Source: Betaproteobacteria bacterium
Lineage (GTDB): Bacteria; Pseudomonadota; Gammaproteobacteria; Burkholderiales; SG8-41
NCBI GenBank assembly: GCA_021730905.1
Contig: JAKFYK010000016.1
Coordinates: forward strand, 1 to 64,000
Length of the DNA stretch: 64,000 nt
Reading direction: 5' to 3'
The position numbers were made by a program, and so were the translations under genes. This document shows positions 51,751 to 61,906 of this stretch, one piece after another (within the stretch, counting starts at the first letter, position 1; each line of letters begins with the position of its first letter). The notes under the pieces are model-generated. The model was not told the origin of the DNA, did not search any database, and was given only the letters and a program-made list of their open reading frames with translations.

Positions 51751-51963
51751 CTAGCGTAGCACCAGCCGCACTACCGTGATCACCGTGAACACGAACAGCG
51801 CAGCGGCGATAATTCCGGTGATCACCACTTGCAGCGGCGTCACTTTAATCTCTTGCTGCTGGCCCTGTTTGCGTATGCCGATAAATGCAGACAGAACCAT
51901 TTTTATAGCCTGAAACAATGACGCTTTTTTAACGACTTTGGGCGTTTCTCCCACTAACATCAA
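51751..51963 (-). CDS. DUF2970-like small membrane protein
   Basis: SLFQAIKMVLSAFIGIRK...PLQVVITGIIAAALFVFTVITVVRLVL in cox cluster. Confidence 0.8.
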   Translation of the reverse strand: MMLVGETPKVVKKASLFQAIKMVLSAFIGIRKQGQQQEIKVTPLQVVITGIIAAALFVFTVITVVRLVLR

Positions 51964-52526
51964 CCCGGCTTGCCTGCGGAAGAAGCATTGGCTCCCTTGA
52001 CCTCGAAAAAAGTATAGGACAACGTCACCGTGTTAACGCTCGCAGGCAGCGCGGGATCAATCACAAACTGCACCGGCATCTGGCGCGATTCACCCGCTGC
52101 CAGTGCCTGTTGCTTGAAGCAAAAGCATTCAAGCTTTTTCACGAACTCGGCAGCGTGCTTGGGGCCATAACTCGGTATGGCCTGGCCCACGATGGCAGCG
52201 TTCCCGGTATTCCTGACCTCATAGGCAATCTGCACCATCTCTCCCGGATGCACGCGCACGCTGCGCTGCACCGGCGCGAACTGCCACGGCATGCCGTGCG
52301 CGTTGCCGTCGAACTCCAGTGTCACCCAGCGCGATTTGTCGACTTGCGTATTGGCGACGCCGCCTGGACGGAGATTGGGCTGCAGCAGATTATTGATACC
52401 GGTGACCTGGCACAACTTCTCGTAAAACGGCACCATCGCGAAACCGAAGCCGAACATGATCAGCGCAAACACGCTGAGCCGCGTTAGCATCTGCCGGTTA
52501 GCCAGCTTGGTTTGCCCCGGATTCAT
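51960..52526 (-). CDS. ctaG: Cytochrome c oxidase assembly protein CtaG/Cox11
   Basis: VPFYEKLCQVTGIN; KLECFCFKQQALAAGESRQMPVQFVIDP. Confidence 0.94.
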   Translation of the reverse strand: MNPGQTKLANRQMLTRLSVFALIMFGFGFAMVPFYEKLCQVTGINNLLQPNLRPGGVANTQVDKSRWVTLEFDGNAHGMPWQFAPVQRSVRVHPGEMVQIAYEVRNTGNAAIVGQAIPSYGPKHAAEFVKKLECFCFKQQALAAGESRQMPVQFVIDPALPASVNTVTLSYTFFEVKGANASSAGKPG

Positions 52527-52648
52527 TTGCTCAGCCAGTAATACTTCGCGAGCATGTAAAAAAAGATGGTCGCCACGATCAGCCACAACACCGTTGCGGT
52601 GCGGCGGGTGTTGCGTTTGACCTGTTGCTGGCGCTCATCTTCATTCAT
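52523..52648 (-). CDS. 41-aa cytochrome oxidase small assembly-type protein
   Basis: Translation read from minus strand: MNEDERQQQVKRNTRRTATVLWLIVATIFFYMLAKYYWLSK; ATGA overlap with ctaG; below the ORF-track cutoff. Confidence 0.8.
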   Translation of the reverse strand: MNEDERQQQVKRNTRRTATVLWLIVATIFFYMLAKYYWLSK

Positions 52649-52651
52649 CGC

Positions 52652-54253
52652 TTACTTCAGTGCCGGCGGCGTCACGAAACTGTGGTACGGCGGCGGCGAT
52701 GGCAAATGTGTCCACTCAAGGCTGTCTGCGCCTTCCCACTGTTTTTGTTCGGCTTTTTCGCCGCTGTATATGCACTTCAAGACGATGTAAAGGAACAGCA
52801 GTTGCGACAAGCCGAAGCCGAAAGCACCGACCGACGATATCGCGTTGAACTCGGTAAATTGCAGCGCGTAGTCCGGAATGCGCCGCGGCATGCCGGCAAG
52901 GCCGAGGAAGTGCTGCACGAAGAAGGTGACGTTGAAGAAAATCAGCGACAGCCAGAAATGCCATTTGCCCAGCGTTTCGTTGTACATGCGCCCGGTCCAC
53001 TTCGGCAGCCAGAAATAGATGCCCGCGAATGCCGAGAACAATGCGCCGGCCACCATCACGTAATGGAAATGCGCTACCACGTAGTAGGTATCATGCAGTT
53101 GCACGTCGACCGGCACGATGGACAGCACCAGCCCGGTAAATCCGCCTAGCGTGAACAGGAACAAAAAGCCCAGCGCGAACAGCATCGGCGTTTCAAACGT
53201 CAGCGAACCTTTCCACATGGTCGCCACCCAGTTGAATACTTTGACGCCGGTGGGAATCGCGATCAGCGTGGTGGCATACATGAAGTACAGCTGCGTTTCC
53301 ACCGGCATGCCCACCGTGTACATGTGGTGCGCCCACACCAGGAATGACAAAATCGCGATCGACGCCGTGGCATACACCATGGAGGCGTAGCCGAACAGCG
53401 GCTTCCTCGAGAACGCCGGGATCACCTGCGAAATCACGCCGAACGCGGGAATCGCGATGATGTAGACCTCGGGATGGCCGAAGAACCAGAAGATGTGCTG
53501 GTACAGCACCGGGTCGCCACCGCCCGCCGCGTTAAAGAAGTTGGTGCCGAAGTGACGGTCGGTCAACGTCATGGTGACCGCGCCCGCCAGCACCGGCATC
53601 GACGCTACCAGCAGGTAGGCGGTGATCAGCCAGGTCCAGCAGAACAGCGGCATTTTCATCAACCCCATGCCCGGCGCGCGCAAGTTGAGGATGGTGGTGA
53701 TGATGTTGATCGAGCCCATGATCGACGACATACCGAGGATGTGCACCGCGAAAATGGTGAGATCCATCGCCGGTCCGGCTTGCGTGGTCAACGGTGCATA
53801 CATGGTCCAGCCCACGCCGGCACCGCCGCCTGGCACAAATTGCGCGGCAATCAGCAACAGTGCCGCCGGCGGCAACAGCCAGAAGGACAGGTTGTTCATG
53901 CGCGGAAACGCCATGTCGGGCGCGCCGATTTGCATCGGGATCAGCCAGTTCGCGAATCCCACGAAAGCCGGCATGATGGCGCCAAACACCATGATCAGGC
54001 CGTGGTAAGTCGTCATCGAGTTGAATTTTTCCGGCGTCAGGATTTGCAGGCCCGGCTGGAACAATTCGGCGCGTATCGCCAGTGCCATCAAACCACCGAC
54101 CATGAACATCGAGAAACTGAACCACAAATACATGGTGCCGATATCTTTGTGGTTGGTCGAACCCACCCAGCGCATCATGCCGTGGGGCTTGTGATCATGC
54201 GCGTGATCATCGTGGGCGTGTCCGTGCGAGGGGTCGTGGGTAGCGGTGCTCAT
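52652..54253 (-). CDS. ctaD: Cytochrome c oxidase subunit I
   Basis: [46 protein letters not shown]. Confidence 0.98.
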   Translation of the reverse strand: MSTATHDPSHGHAHDDHAHDHKPHGMMRWVGSTNHKDIGTMYLWFSFSMFMVGGLMALAIRAELFQPGLQILTPEKFNSMTTYHGLIMVFGAIMPAFVGFANWLIPMQIGAPDMAFPRMNNLSFWLLPPAALLLIAAQFVPGGGAGVGWTMYAPLTTQAGPAMDLTIFAVHILGMSSIMGSINIITTILNLRAPGMGLMKMPLFCWTWLITAYLLVASMPVLAGAVTMTLTDRHFGTNFFNAAGGGDPVLYQHIFWFFGHPEVYIIAIPAFGVISQVIPAFSRKPLFGYASMVYATASIAILSFLVWAHHMYTVGMPVETQLYFMYATTLIAIPTGVKVFNWVATMWKGSLTFETPMLFALGFLFLFTLGGFTGLVLSIVPVDVQLHDTYYVVAHFHYVMVAGALFSAFAGIYFWLPKWTGRMYNETLGKWHFWLSLIFFNVTFFVQHFLGLAGMPRRIPDYALQFTEFNAISSVGAFGFGLSQLLFLYIVLKCIYSGEKAEQKQWEGADSLEWTHLPSPPPYHSFVTPPALK

Positions 54254-54266
54254 CTTGGCTCCGGTT

Positions 54267-54303
54267 TTCTAAATAATTTATTTAAAAACAAATACTTACA
54301 TCT
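54267..54303 (-). repeat. AT-rich dispersed motif copy 10 (GTAAGTATTTGTTTTTAAATAAATTATTTAG)
   Basis: Contains TATTTGTTTT; between ctaC and ctaD, touching the ctaC stop. Confidence 0.85.
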
Positions 54304-55453
54304 ATTTTCCGGCGGAACGTGCGACTTTCACTTCAGCCGGTGTCACCATGTCGCCGCTCTTGTTGGCCCAGTTGTTACGGGTGTAGGTAATAACACCGGC
54401 AAGATCGGTGTCCGAGAGATGTTTGAACGGCGCCATTGCCGTACCCGCCTTGCCATTCAGCACGAGCGCCAACTGGCCTTCCTTCGCCCCGCCAACGATC
54501 TTCGAACCCGACAGCGCCGGGAACGTCGGCGGGTTACCCATGCCAGTCGGCATATGACAGGCCACGCAGTTAGCGGCATAGACCTTCTCGCCGCGCGCTT
54601 TCAGATCATCGAGTGTCCACGGTTTGTCAGGATCGTCCGCGACAACTGCTTTCTTCATGTTGGCTTTCTGGCTTTCCACCCACTTGGTGTAGTCGGCCGC
54701 CGATTTCACCTCGACCACGATCGGCATGAAGCCGTGGTCCTTGCCACACAGCTCGGCGCATTGGCCACGGAATATTCCCGGCGCTTCCGCCTTGAACCAG
54801 GCGTCGCGGATAAAGCCCGGAACGGCATCCTGCTTCACCGCCAGCGCCGGCACCCACCACGCATGAATCACATCGGCGGCCGTCACCAGCACGCGCACCT
54901 TTTTGCCGACGGGCACGACCACGTGCGTGTCGGTTTCGAGCAGGTAGTGCTCGCCTTTTTTCTCCGCACCTTCGATTTGCGCGCGCGGCGTGGACAGGCT
55001 GCTGAAGAAACTGATGCCTTCGCCTTCGCCCTTGATGTAATCGTAACCCCATTTCCACTGATAGCCGGTAGCCTTGATGGTCATATCCGGCTCCGACGTA
55101 TCGCGCAGCATAATCAGTGATTTGGTCGCCGGCACCATCATCGCGAGTAGGATGAAACAGGGCACGATGGTCCACGCCACCTCCACCCAGAAATGCTCAT
55201 GAAAATTCGCCGCCTTGTGACCCACCGACTTGCGGTGCTTGAATATCGCATAAAACATGAAGCCAAACACCACGATGAAAATAACCACGCAGATCCACGT
55301 GATAATCGTGTGCAGATCGTAAATGGTGTGACCCAGCGCGGTATTCGGCGTCTGGAAGTTGAGTTTGTACTCGGCAAACGCCACTGCCGGAATCATCAAC
55401 CACATCGCCGACGTAAATAAAGCCGCGACAATTTTGGCCAGCTTGTTACTCAT
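54302..55453 (-). CDS. ctaC: Cytochrome c oxidase subunit II with C-terminal cytochrome c domain
   Basis: AAGEC-like GQCAELCGKDHGFMPIVVEV; CVACH heme motif. Confidence 0.97.
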   Translation of the reverse strand: MSNKLAKIVAALFTSAMWLMIPAVAFAEYKLNFQTPNTALGHTIYDLHTIITWICVVIFIVVFGFMFYAIFKHRKSVGHKAANFHEHFWVEVAWTIVPCFILLAMMVPATKSLIMLRDTSEPDMTIKATGYQWKWGYDYIKGEGEGISFFSSLSTPRAQIEGAEKKGEHYLLETDTHVVVPVGKKVRVLVTAADVIHAWWVPALAVKQDAVPGFIRDAWFKAEAPGIFRGQCAELCGKDHGFMPIVVEVKSAADYTKWVESQKANMKKAVVADDPDKPWTLDDLKARGEKVYAANCVACHMPTGMGNPPTFPALSGSKIVGGAKEGQLALVLNGKAGTAMAPFKHLSDTDLAGVITYTRNNWANKSGDMVTPAEVKVARSAGK

Positions 55454-55486
55454 TCTTCCCCCGGATAGTTACCACCTGTCTTACCG

Positions 55487-55996
55487 CTAGCTCGCGCGGA
55501 GCCGAGCCCGCAGCTCTCGCGCCAACCTCTGCCTGCCGCCACTATCGAGATAGCGGCCCACTTCAACTTCGCTGCCGTGTGACCGCAGTGCGAGACGCAC
55601 GTCCCGCGCACGCTGATCCACCACCAACCGCGCCCATACGCGGTTAAATTCGTAATGCCGCATATGCGCCTCTTCCCGCACCGCCAGCACCACCGCGTCA
55701 CCGCGAATCTGCAACTGTTCAAAATCGTGCGCGTGACGCCTGACCCAGCTAAACGCCAGATACAGCGCCATCGCTTCCAGACCGGCGAATGGCAAAATCA
55801 ACCACGCGCCGAGTGCCGAAAACACCACCGCCACTGTCAGGGAAAAGGCCGCCAGAGACCCAAAAACGATGCCGCAGTCACGCACGCTCAACGAATTGAT
55901 GCGGCGCGTACACAGCAAGAACTCCCCAGCTCCCTGGTTACCAGCGCCCTCGAAATAATCGCTATTGGACACAGACGCAGGCCCCTCTGTAAACAC
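55487..55996 (-). CDS. DUF2244 family membrane protein
   Basis: N-terminal TM pair, VRRHAHDFEQLQIRGDAVVLAVRE; upstream of ctaC. Confidence 0.8.
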   Translation of the reverse strand: MFTEGPASVSNSDYFEGAGNQGAGEFLLCTRRINSLSVRDCGIVFGSLAAFSLTVAVVFSALGAWLILPFAGLEAMALYLAFSWVRRHAHDFEQLQIRGDAVVLAVREEAHMRHYEFNRVWARLVVDQRARDVRLALRSHGSEVEVGRYLDSGGRQRLARELRARLRAS

Positions 55997-56098
55997 TCGG
56001 AATTTAACACGGCGAGGGGTTGCGAGGCAACCTTGTAACCTGTTGAATCGGCGCGATTACTCGATGCAACATCGCATTGACACGTGGTAATTTTCCCG

Positions 56099-56803
56099 CT
56101 ATTGCAGAGCGCCAAGGTCCATTCGCGGCGCAATCGTGGCAGCATCAGGAGGATCGCAAAACGCAATGCGGGCGATCAGCGGCGCGCCCAGTCGAGCTTG
56201 CAACGCAGCGACATTGGCATCCGCGTGCGGCATTGCCGGATCAACGTGGTTGGCAACCCAGCCTGCCAATGCAATCCCCCGCATGCGTATCGCCTCCGCC
56301 GTAAGCAGCGCATGATTGAGGCATCCGAGCCGTATGCCCACCACCAGCACCACCGGCAACGCCAACTGTCGCGCCAGATCGGCGCTGGTTTCACAAGCAC
56401 TGAGCGGCACGCAAAAACCGCCAACGCCTTCGACCACCACCACGTCAGCCAGCGCCGACAAGCGTTGATAATTTTCACATAAAGTTTTGCTATTAATTAC
56501 TTTATTGTGAATGCCCGCAGCGATGTGCGGCGCTATCGGCAACTCGAAACAATACGGGTTGATTGCGTCACGCGGCGCGGCGACGTTGCTGGCGGCGATG
56601 AGTTGCTCAACGTCTTCGTTGATCCATGCTCCATTTTCGTGATACGCGCCGGCGGCCACCGGCTTCATGCCGATCACACGCAACCCCTGTCCCGCGAACA
56701 CGTGCAACAGCGCGCACGCGACCAGCGTTTTACCCACGCCGGTGTCGGTGCCGGTGATGAAAATGCCGCGAGGCGTGAGATGTGAAGTGTAAGGCGTCAA
56801 CAT
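56099..56803 (-). CDS. bioD: Dethiobiotin synthase
   Basis: GIFITGTDTGVGKTLVACAL; VVVEGVGGFCVPL; ATGA overlap with bioC. Confidence 0.94.
   Translation of the reverse strand: MLTPYTSHLTPRGIFITGTDTGVGKTLVACALLHVFAGQGLRVIGMKPVAAGAYHENGAWINEDVEQLIAASNVAAPRDAINPYCFELPIAPHIAAGIHNKVINSKTLCENYQRLSALADVVVVEGVGGFCVPLSACETSADLARQLALPVVLVVGIRLGCLNHALLTAEAIRMRGIALAGWVANHVDPAMPHADANVAALQARLGAPLIARIAFCDPPDAATIAPRMDLGALQ
56769..56800 (-). repeat. Degenerate TCACGCC heptad array at the bioC-bioD junction
   Basis: Minus strand TTGACGCCTTACACTTCACATCTCACGCCTCG; encodes LTPYTSHLTPR of BioD. Confidence 0.6.
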
Positions 56804-57678
56804 CAGTTCCCTTGCGTTGGCTTGATATCGATCACGCGCTTGCCCGAAGCTGTAACACGCGGCAATGGCTTCCACGCGTGGCCGTATACCACCTCGAATG
56901 TCGCGGGCAGCTTGCCATCACGCCGCAGCGGTTCGTACGCCCCGGTCACCGCCGCAAATCGTGCCCGGCCGGTCAACCCCGGCGGGCGATTCTGCGTCAC
57001 ATTGTGCGCGCCGATCGCTTTCAAATCATGCATCAGTGCGCGCACATCACTGTAGGTCAGGGTGAACGGCTCCATATCCATGACCGGATCGGCAAAACCG
57101 CGTTTGACCAGGATATCGCCGATGTCGTGCAGATCGATGAAGCGGCTCACATGCGTATGCCGGTCCACACCCGCGTACGCCGCGCGCAACTCCTTCAGCG
57201 TATCCGGCCCGAAGGTGCTGAACATCAGCAGCCCGCCGGGTGCCAGCACGCGATGAAACTCGGCGAACGCTTTATCCGGATCGTTCACCCATTGCAGCGC
57301 GAGGTTGGACCACACCATGTCCACGCAGCCGGCTGTCAGTGGAAGCTGCTCAATGTCGCCGCACAACAGGCTTGCGGGTGACTGCCAAAACGATTTCCAC
57401 CAGGGCACACGTTCGCGCGCGCGTTGCAACATCGTCAGCGCAAGATCCAGCGCAAACACTCGCGCGCGAGGATAGCGTTCGCGCAATCCAGGCAGCGCGT
57501 TGCCGGTACCGCTGCCCGCATCCAGAACGGTGGAAGGCTGATGCTTGATCAGATCAAGCCGCTCATCCATGCGCGTGCATACCTCATGCTGCAACACGGC
57601 GGCAGCGTCATAGCTGCGGGCCGCGCGCTCAAACGAACGGCGCAGCACACGCTTATCGAACTGCGGCGGTAGGCTCAT
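56803..57678 (-). CDS. bioC: Malonyl-ACP O-methyltransferase
   Basis: RSFERAARSYDAAAVLQHEV; VLDAGSGTGNALPGL. Confidence 0.93.
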   Translation of the reverse strand: MSLPPQFDKRVLRRSFERAARSYDAAAVLQHEVCTRMDERLDLIKHQPSTVLDAGSGTGNALPGLRERYPRARVFALDLALTMLQRARERVPWWKSFWQSPASLLCGDIEQLPLTAGCVDMVWSNLALQWVNDPDKAFAEFHRVLAPGGLLMFSTFGPDTLKELRAAYAGVDRHTHVSRFIDLHDIGDILVKRGFADPVMDMEPFTLTYSDVRALMHDLKAIGAHNVTQNRPPGLTGRARFAAVTGAYEPLRRDGKLPATFEVVYGHAWKPLPRVTASGKRVIDIKPTQGN

Positions 57679-58423
57679 CCAGATACCGTTGCAGCAGCGC
57701 GGCGACCACCTGTGGATCGGATAAAAACGGTGCGTGTCCGGCGCCGGCAATTTTGTGGAACCGCGCGTTGGGCAGTGCTTCACTCAACGCCTGGCCCGCT
57801 GCGCAAGGCGTCACCGCGTCACGTTCACCGTGCATGACCAACGCGGGTTGCCGAATCGACGCCAATATGCCGCGCAAATCGGTGGTGCGCAAAATTTCCA
57901 GCCCTCCTTCAAGCGCGTCCTGCGTCGGCAGCGGATTCGTGAACAGCACCGTACGCAACTTATGCGCCACCCGCACCGCGTGCGTATCGCCGTGTGATTG
58001 CAGCGCCACAAAGCGCCGCAACACACTGGCGCAGTCGCGCTTGATCGCCGAGTCAAATTGACGCATCGCCACCGGCGACACCGCGTGCGGCCAATCGGCA
58101 CGCCGCGTGAAACACGGCGTGGCTGCAAATAACGCAAGGCGATCCACTTGCTTTGGCGCGCGCTGCGCCCATGTCAGCGCCACCTGCGCGCCCAGCGACC
58201 AGCCGACGACGACGCATTGTTTGGGTGCAGCCGCCGCAAGCTTATCGGCGACGCGCTCCAGCGTGTACGGCATGCAAGCGGCAGTATCACTGTACCCGGG
58301 CAAGGGCATGACCTGCACCCGAAAATTTTTTTCCAGCGCGCGGGCGAGGCCGCGAAACACCTGCACATTGCTACCCCAGCCCTGTAGCAACACCACGTGA
58401 GGTACTCCCGTGGACGCCTTCAA
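57653..58423 (-). CDS. bioH: Pimeloyl-ACP methyl ester carboxylesterase (BioH-like alpha/beta hydrolase)
   Basis: LLQGWGSNVQVF; VVVGWSLGAQVAL; operon position. Confidence 0.88.
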   Translation of the reverse strand: MKASTGVPHVVLLQGWGSNVQVFRGLARALEKNFRVQVMPLPGYSDTAACMPYTLERVADKLAAAAPKQCVVVGWSLGAQVALTWAQRAPKQVDRLALFAATPCFTRRADWPHAVSPVAMRQFDSAIKRDCASVLRRFVALQSHGDTHAVRVAHKLRTVLFTNPLPTQDALEGGLEILRTTDLRGILASIRQPALVMHGERDAVTPCAAGQALSEALPNARFHKIAGAGHAPFLSDPQVVAALLQRYLDEPTAAVR

Positions 58424-59619
58424 TGGAATGCCCTGCCGGCATCGATGAGCGCATCACACAGCACGCGCACATCGTCCGTCGTATGCGCCGCGGACAACGA
58501 AATGCGCAATCGCGCTGTTCCCGGCGGTACCGTCGGCGGACGGATGGCCGGCACCAGCACACCGCGCTCAGCAAGTTTTTCCGCAACATCGGTTGCCGCA
58601 CGGTTATCGCCTATCACCAGCGGCTGTATCGCCGTGGCTGAAGGCATTAGCTGCCAGCCCTCTGGCGATACATCTTTAAGTATTTGTTTTAATTGAAAAA
58701 TATTTTCTGATAATTGCTTGCGCAGCAGTGCGCCCGCTGCGATCAACTCAATACTTTTGGACACCGCGCACGCCAACAGCGGCGGCATCGCCGTGGTGTA
58801 AATGTAGGTGCGCGCACGCTGCATCAGCGTTTCGATCAAAGTGTCATCACCCGCAACAAACGCACCAAACACGCCTGCCGCTTTGCCCAGCGTCGCCATG
58901 TAAATGATGCGCGGATGCTGGATACCCAAGTGCTCCAGCACCCCACGACCGCCCGCCCCCAGCACGCCGAAGCCGTGCGCGTCGTCGAGCAGCAGCCACG
59001 CGTTGTAGCGATCCGCGAGTGCGAGCAGTTGCGGCGCCGGTGCGATATCACCATCCATGCTGAACACCGCGTCGGTCACGATCAGTTTGCGTCGCGCTTT
59101 CGACGTCGCGAGCAGTCGTTCCAGTTGCGCCAGATCATTGTGTGCATAGCGCTTGAACTGCGCGCGCGCGAGCAGACACGCGTCGTTGAGCGAGGCATGA
59201 TTCAATCGATCGGCGAACACCGCATCGTCGCGTCCCAGCAGCGCGGTGACAATGCCGAGATTGGCCATATAGCCCGTGGAAAACAGCAATGCGCGCGGCA
59301 GCCTCACAAAGGCTGCCAACGCACGCTCCAACGCCTCATGCGCACGCGCATGCCCCAGCACCAGGTGTGACGCGCCTGCACCCACGCCGAATTGCGCCGC
59401 GCCCGCCTGCGCGGCAGCAATCAGAGCCGGATGATTGGCAAGCCCCAGATAATCATTGCTGCAAAAGGCGATGTATTTTTTGCCATCAACGGTGACATGC
59501 GCGCTTTGTGCGGATTCCAGCGTGCGGCGACTACGGCGCAAACCTTTCTCGTCTAGCGCCGCGAGGTCACCCTGCAAAACGGAGAAAGGCATGCTGGCAA
59601 GCCCTTCATTTGCACTCAT
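58420..59619 (-). CDS. bioF: 8-amino-7-oxononanoate synthase
   Basis: [52 protein letters not shown]. Confidence 0.96.
   Translation of the reverse strand: MSANEGLASMPFSVLQGDLAALDEKGLRRSRRTLESAQSAHVTVDGKKYIAFCSNDYLGLANHPALIAAAQAGAAQFGVGAGASHLVLGHARAHEALERALAAFVRLPRALLFSTGYMANLGIVTALLGRDDAVFADRLNHASLNDACLLARAQFKRYAHNDLAQLERLLATSKARRKLIVTDAVFSMDGDIAPAPQLLALADRYNAWLLLDDAHGFGVLGAGGRGVLEHLGIQHPRIIYMATLGKAAGVFGAFVAGDDTLIETLMQRARTYIYTTAMPPLLACAVSKSIELIAAGALLRKQLSENIFQLKQILKDVSPEGWQLMPSATAIQPLVIGDNRAATDVAEKLAERGVLVPAIRPPTVPPGTARLRISLSAAHTTDDVRVLCDALIDAGRAFH
58674..58714 (+). repeat. AT-rich dispersed motif copy 11, inside bioF, antisense to the gene (TTTAAGTATTTGTTTTAATTGAAAAATATTTTCTGATAATTG)
   Basis: Contains TATTTGTTTT; encodes [14 protein letters not shown] of BioF on the opposite strand. 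Confidence 0.8.
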
Positions 59620-60613
59620 TTACCTCGCTCACCTTCACTTCCATCGCATGCAATCCCAGCTTGGCAAACAATGCCTGATCACGTTCGACATCGGGATTGC
59701 CCGTCGTGAGCAGTTTCTCGCCATAGAAAATCGAGTTCGCACCCGCCAGAAAGCATAGCGCCTGGATGCCTTCGGGCATTTCCTGCCGCCCTGCCGACAA
59801 GCGCACCATCGCCTTAGGCATGGTGATGCGCGCGCACGCCACGGTGCGCACAAACTCCAGCAAATCGAGTTGCTCGGTGCCATTCAGTGGCGTGCCTTCC
59901 ACCTGCACCAGATTGTTGATCGGCACCGATTCCGGATACGGATCCATATTCGCCAGTTGCACAATCAGCGCGGCGCGCGCGCGCCGCGTTTCGCCCATGC
60001 CGACGATGCCGCCGCTGCACACATGCATGCCCGCTTCGCGCACGCGTGATAACGTGTCCATGCGATCCTGCTGCGTGCGCGTGGTGACGATCTCTCCGTA
60101 AAACTCGGGCGCGGTATCGATATTGTGGTTGTAATAATCGAGGCCCGCCGATTTCAATTGCTCCGCCTGACCATCTTTCAGCATGCCGAGTGTTGCGCAG
60201 GTTTCCATGCCCAGGCCACGCACCGCGGCAATCATTTCAACCACTTTGTCGAGATCGCGCTGCTTCGGCCCGCGCCACGCCGCACCCATGCAGAAACGCG
60301 TCGCGCCGTTGTCCTTGGCGCACCGGGCCGCGGCCACGACTTGATCGACTGACAAAATGTCTTCGTTCTCCACGCCGGTGTGATAACGCGCGGCCTGCGG
60401 ACAATAGCCGCAGTCTTCCGGGCAACCGCCGGTCTTGATCGACAGCAATGTAGAGCGCTGCACGGCATTAGCATCAAAATGCTCACGATGAACCGTCTGC
60501 GCACGATAAATGAGATCATTAAATGGCAGATCGAAGAGCGCTGCGACTTGATCGACCGTCCAGCAAGTTGCAGCGGCTCTGGTCGTCTGTGGAGAAACAG
60601 TAGCGGTATCCAT
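59606..60613 (-). CDS. bioB: Biotin synthase
   Basis: [27 protein letters not shown] radical-SAM motif. Confidence 0.97.
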   Translation of the reverse strand: MDTATVSPQTTRAAATCWTVDQVAALFDLPFNDLIYRAQTVHREHFDANAVQRSTLLSIKTGGCPEDCGYCPQAARYHTGVENEDILSVDQVVAAARCAKDNGATRFCMGAAWRGPKQRDLDKVVEMIAAVRGLGMETCATLGMLKDGQAEQLKSAGLDYYNHNIDTAPEFYGEIVTTRTQQDRMDTLSRVREAGMHVCSGGIVGMGETRRARAALIVQLANMDPYPESVPINNLVQVEGTPLNGTEQLDLLEFVRTVACARITMPKAMVRLSAGRQEMPEGIQALCFLAGANSIFYGEKLLTTGNPDVERDQALFAKLGLHAMEVKVSEVNECK

Positions 60614-60687
60614 GGCAAAAATCCGAGACGTTATAAAAGGCGTGATAGCAGAAAAGCCAATATTTTGAATAACTTGCATCATCCGCA

Positions 60688-61434
60688 ATGAGCTCTTCGT
60701 TGTCAAATTCACAAGCCAGTTTTATGACTAATTGCGTACGATTCGTACAGCGCCTGGTCGCGCCTTCGTGCCTGCTTTGCAGCGGCCCCAGCGCGGGCTC
60801 ACTGTTGTGTGCGCCCTGCAATGCCGATCTGCCACGCCTCGCCAACGAGCATTGCGACACCTGCGCGCTGCCAGTCACCTCGGGCAATCGCTGCGGCACA
60901 TGCCTCACGCATCCGCCCGCGTACGATCATGTGTGCGCGCCATTCACCTACGCGTTTCCGGTGGATGCGCTGGTGCAAGGTCTGAAATATCGCTGCATGC
61001 TGGCGATCGCGCCGTTGTTCGGCAACGCCATTGCAGGCAGCCTCGACGAACACCCGCATGTCATCATTCCGATGCCGCTTGCCGATGCGCGGCTGCGCGA
61101 GCGCGGCTTCAATCAGGCGCAGGAAATCGCGCGGCACGTGTCTCAGATCACCGGCATTCCGTTGCTGCCGCGCGCCTGCCGCAAAGTGCGCGACACCGCG
61201 CCGCAGGCCGCGCTGCCGTGGAAAGAACGCGCAAAAAACGTGCGCAAAGCCTTTGTGTGCGACGAAGATTTCACCGGACGGCACGTCGCCGTCATCGACG
61301 ATGTGATGACCACCGGCGCCACGCTCAATGAACTCGCGCGCAATCTCAAACAGGCGGGTGCGGCACGCGTCACCGGACTCATCGTCGCGCGCACACTGCC
61401 GGATTCGTTCAGAAAACGTGCAGCCGATGTTTGA
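60688..61434 (+). CDS. ComF family amidophosphoribosyltransferase-like protein
   Basis: [17 protein letters not shown] zinc motif; [26 protein letters not shown] motif. Confidence 0.93.
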   Translation: MSSSLSNSQASFMTNCVRFVQRLVAPSCLLCSGPSAGSLLCAPCNADLPRLANEHCDTCALPVTSGNRCGTCLTHPPAYDHVCAPFTYAFPVDALVQGLKYRCMLAIAPLFGNAIAGSLDEHPHVIIPMPLADARLRERGFNQAQEIARHVSQITGIPLLPRACRKVRDTAPQAALPWKERAKNVRKAFVCDEDFTGRHVAVIDDVMTTGATLNELARNLKQAGAARVTGLIVARTLPDSFRKRAADV

Positions 61435-61891
61435 CATTGTTTTATATGAGCCGGAAATCCCGCCTAACACCGGCAACGCCATCCGCCTCGCGGCCAACAC
61501 CGGCGCGCGTTTACATCTGGTGAAGCCGCTGGGGTTTTCCATCTCCCACAAACAACTCGAACGCGCCGGCATGGACTACCGTGAGTTCGCCAACGTTACC
61601 GTGCATAACGACTGGAGCACGTGTCAGAATCATTTTGCCGGACGGCGGCTGTTCGCTGTCACCACGCGCGGTGCGCAACGTCACGACAAACCCGCGTATC
61701 GCGAATATGATGTATTCGTATTCGGCCCTGAAAGCCGCGGCCTGCCGCAAGTGCTGATCGATGCCCTGCCGGCGGAACAATGCATCCGCCTGCCGATGCG
61801 CACCGCCGCGCGCAGCGTCAATCTGTCGAATGCCGTGGCGGTGATTGTCTATGAGGCTTGGCGGCAACTGGGTTTCCCGGACGGCTCATGA
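61427..61891 (+). CDS. trmL: tRNA (cytidine34-2'-O)-methyltransferase
   Basis: [46 protein letters not shown]. Confidence 0.95.
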   Translation: MFDIVLYEPEIPPNTGNAIRLAANTGARLHLVKPLGFSISHKQLERAGMDYREFANVTVHNDWSTCQNHFAGRRLFAVTTRGAQRHDKPAYREYDVFVFGPESRGLPQVLIDALPAEQCIRLPMRTAARSVNLSNAVAVIVYEAWRQLGFPDGS

Positions 61892-61906
61892 CACATGTAT
61901 TCCGCG

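Noticed and set aside
53474-55120. 548-aa plus-strand ORF antisense to ctaD/ctaC
   Set aside because: Low-complexity Arg/His/Gln-rich translation typical of the antisense frame of GC-rich genes; the opposite strand encodes unambiguous cytochrome oxidase subunits.
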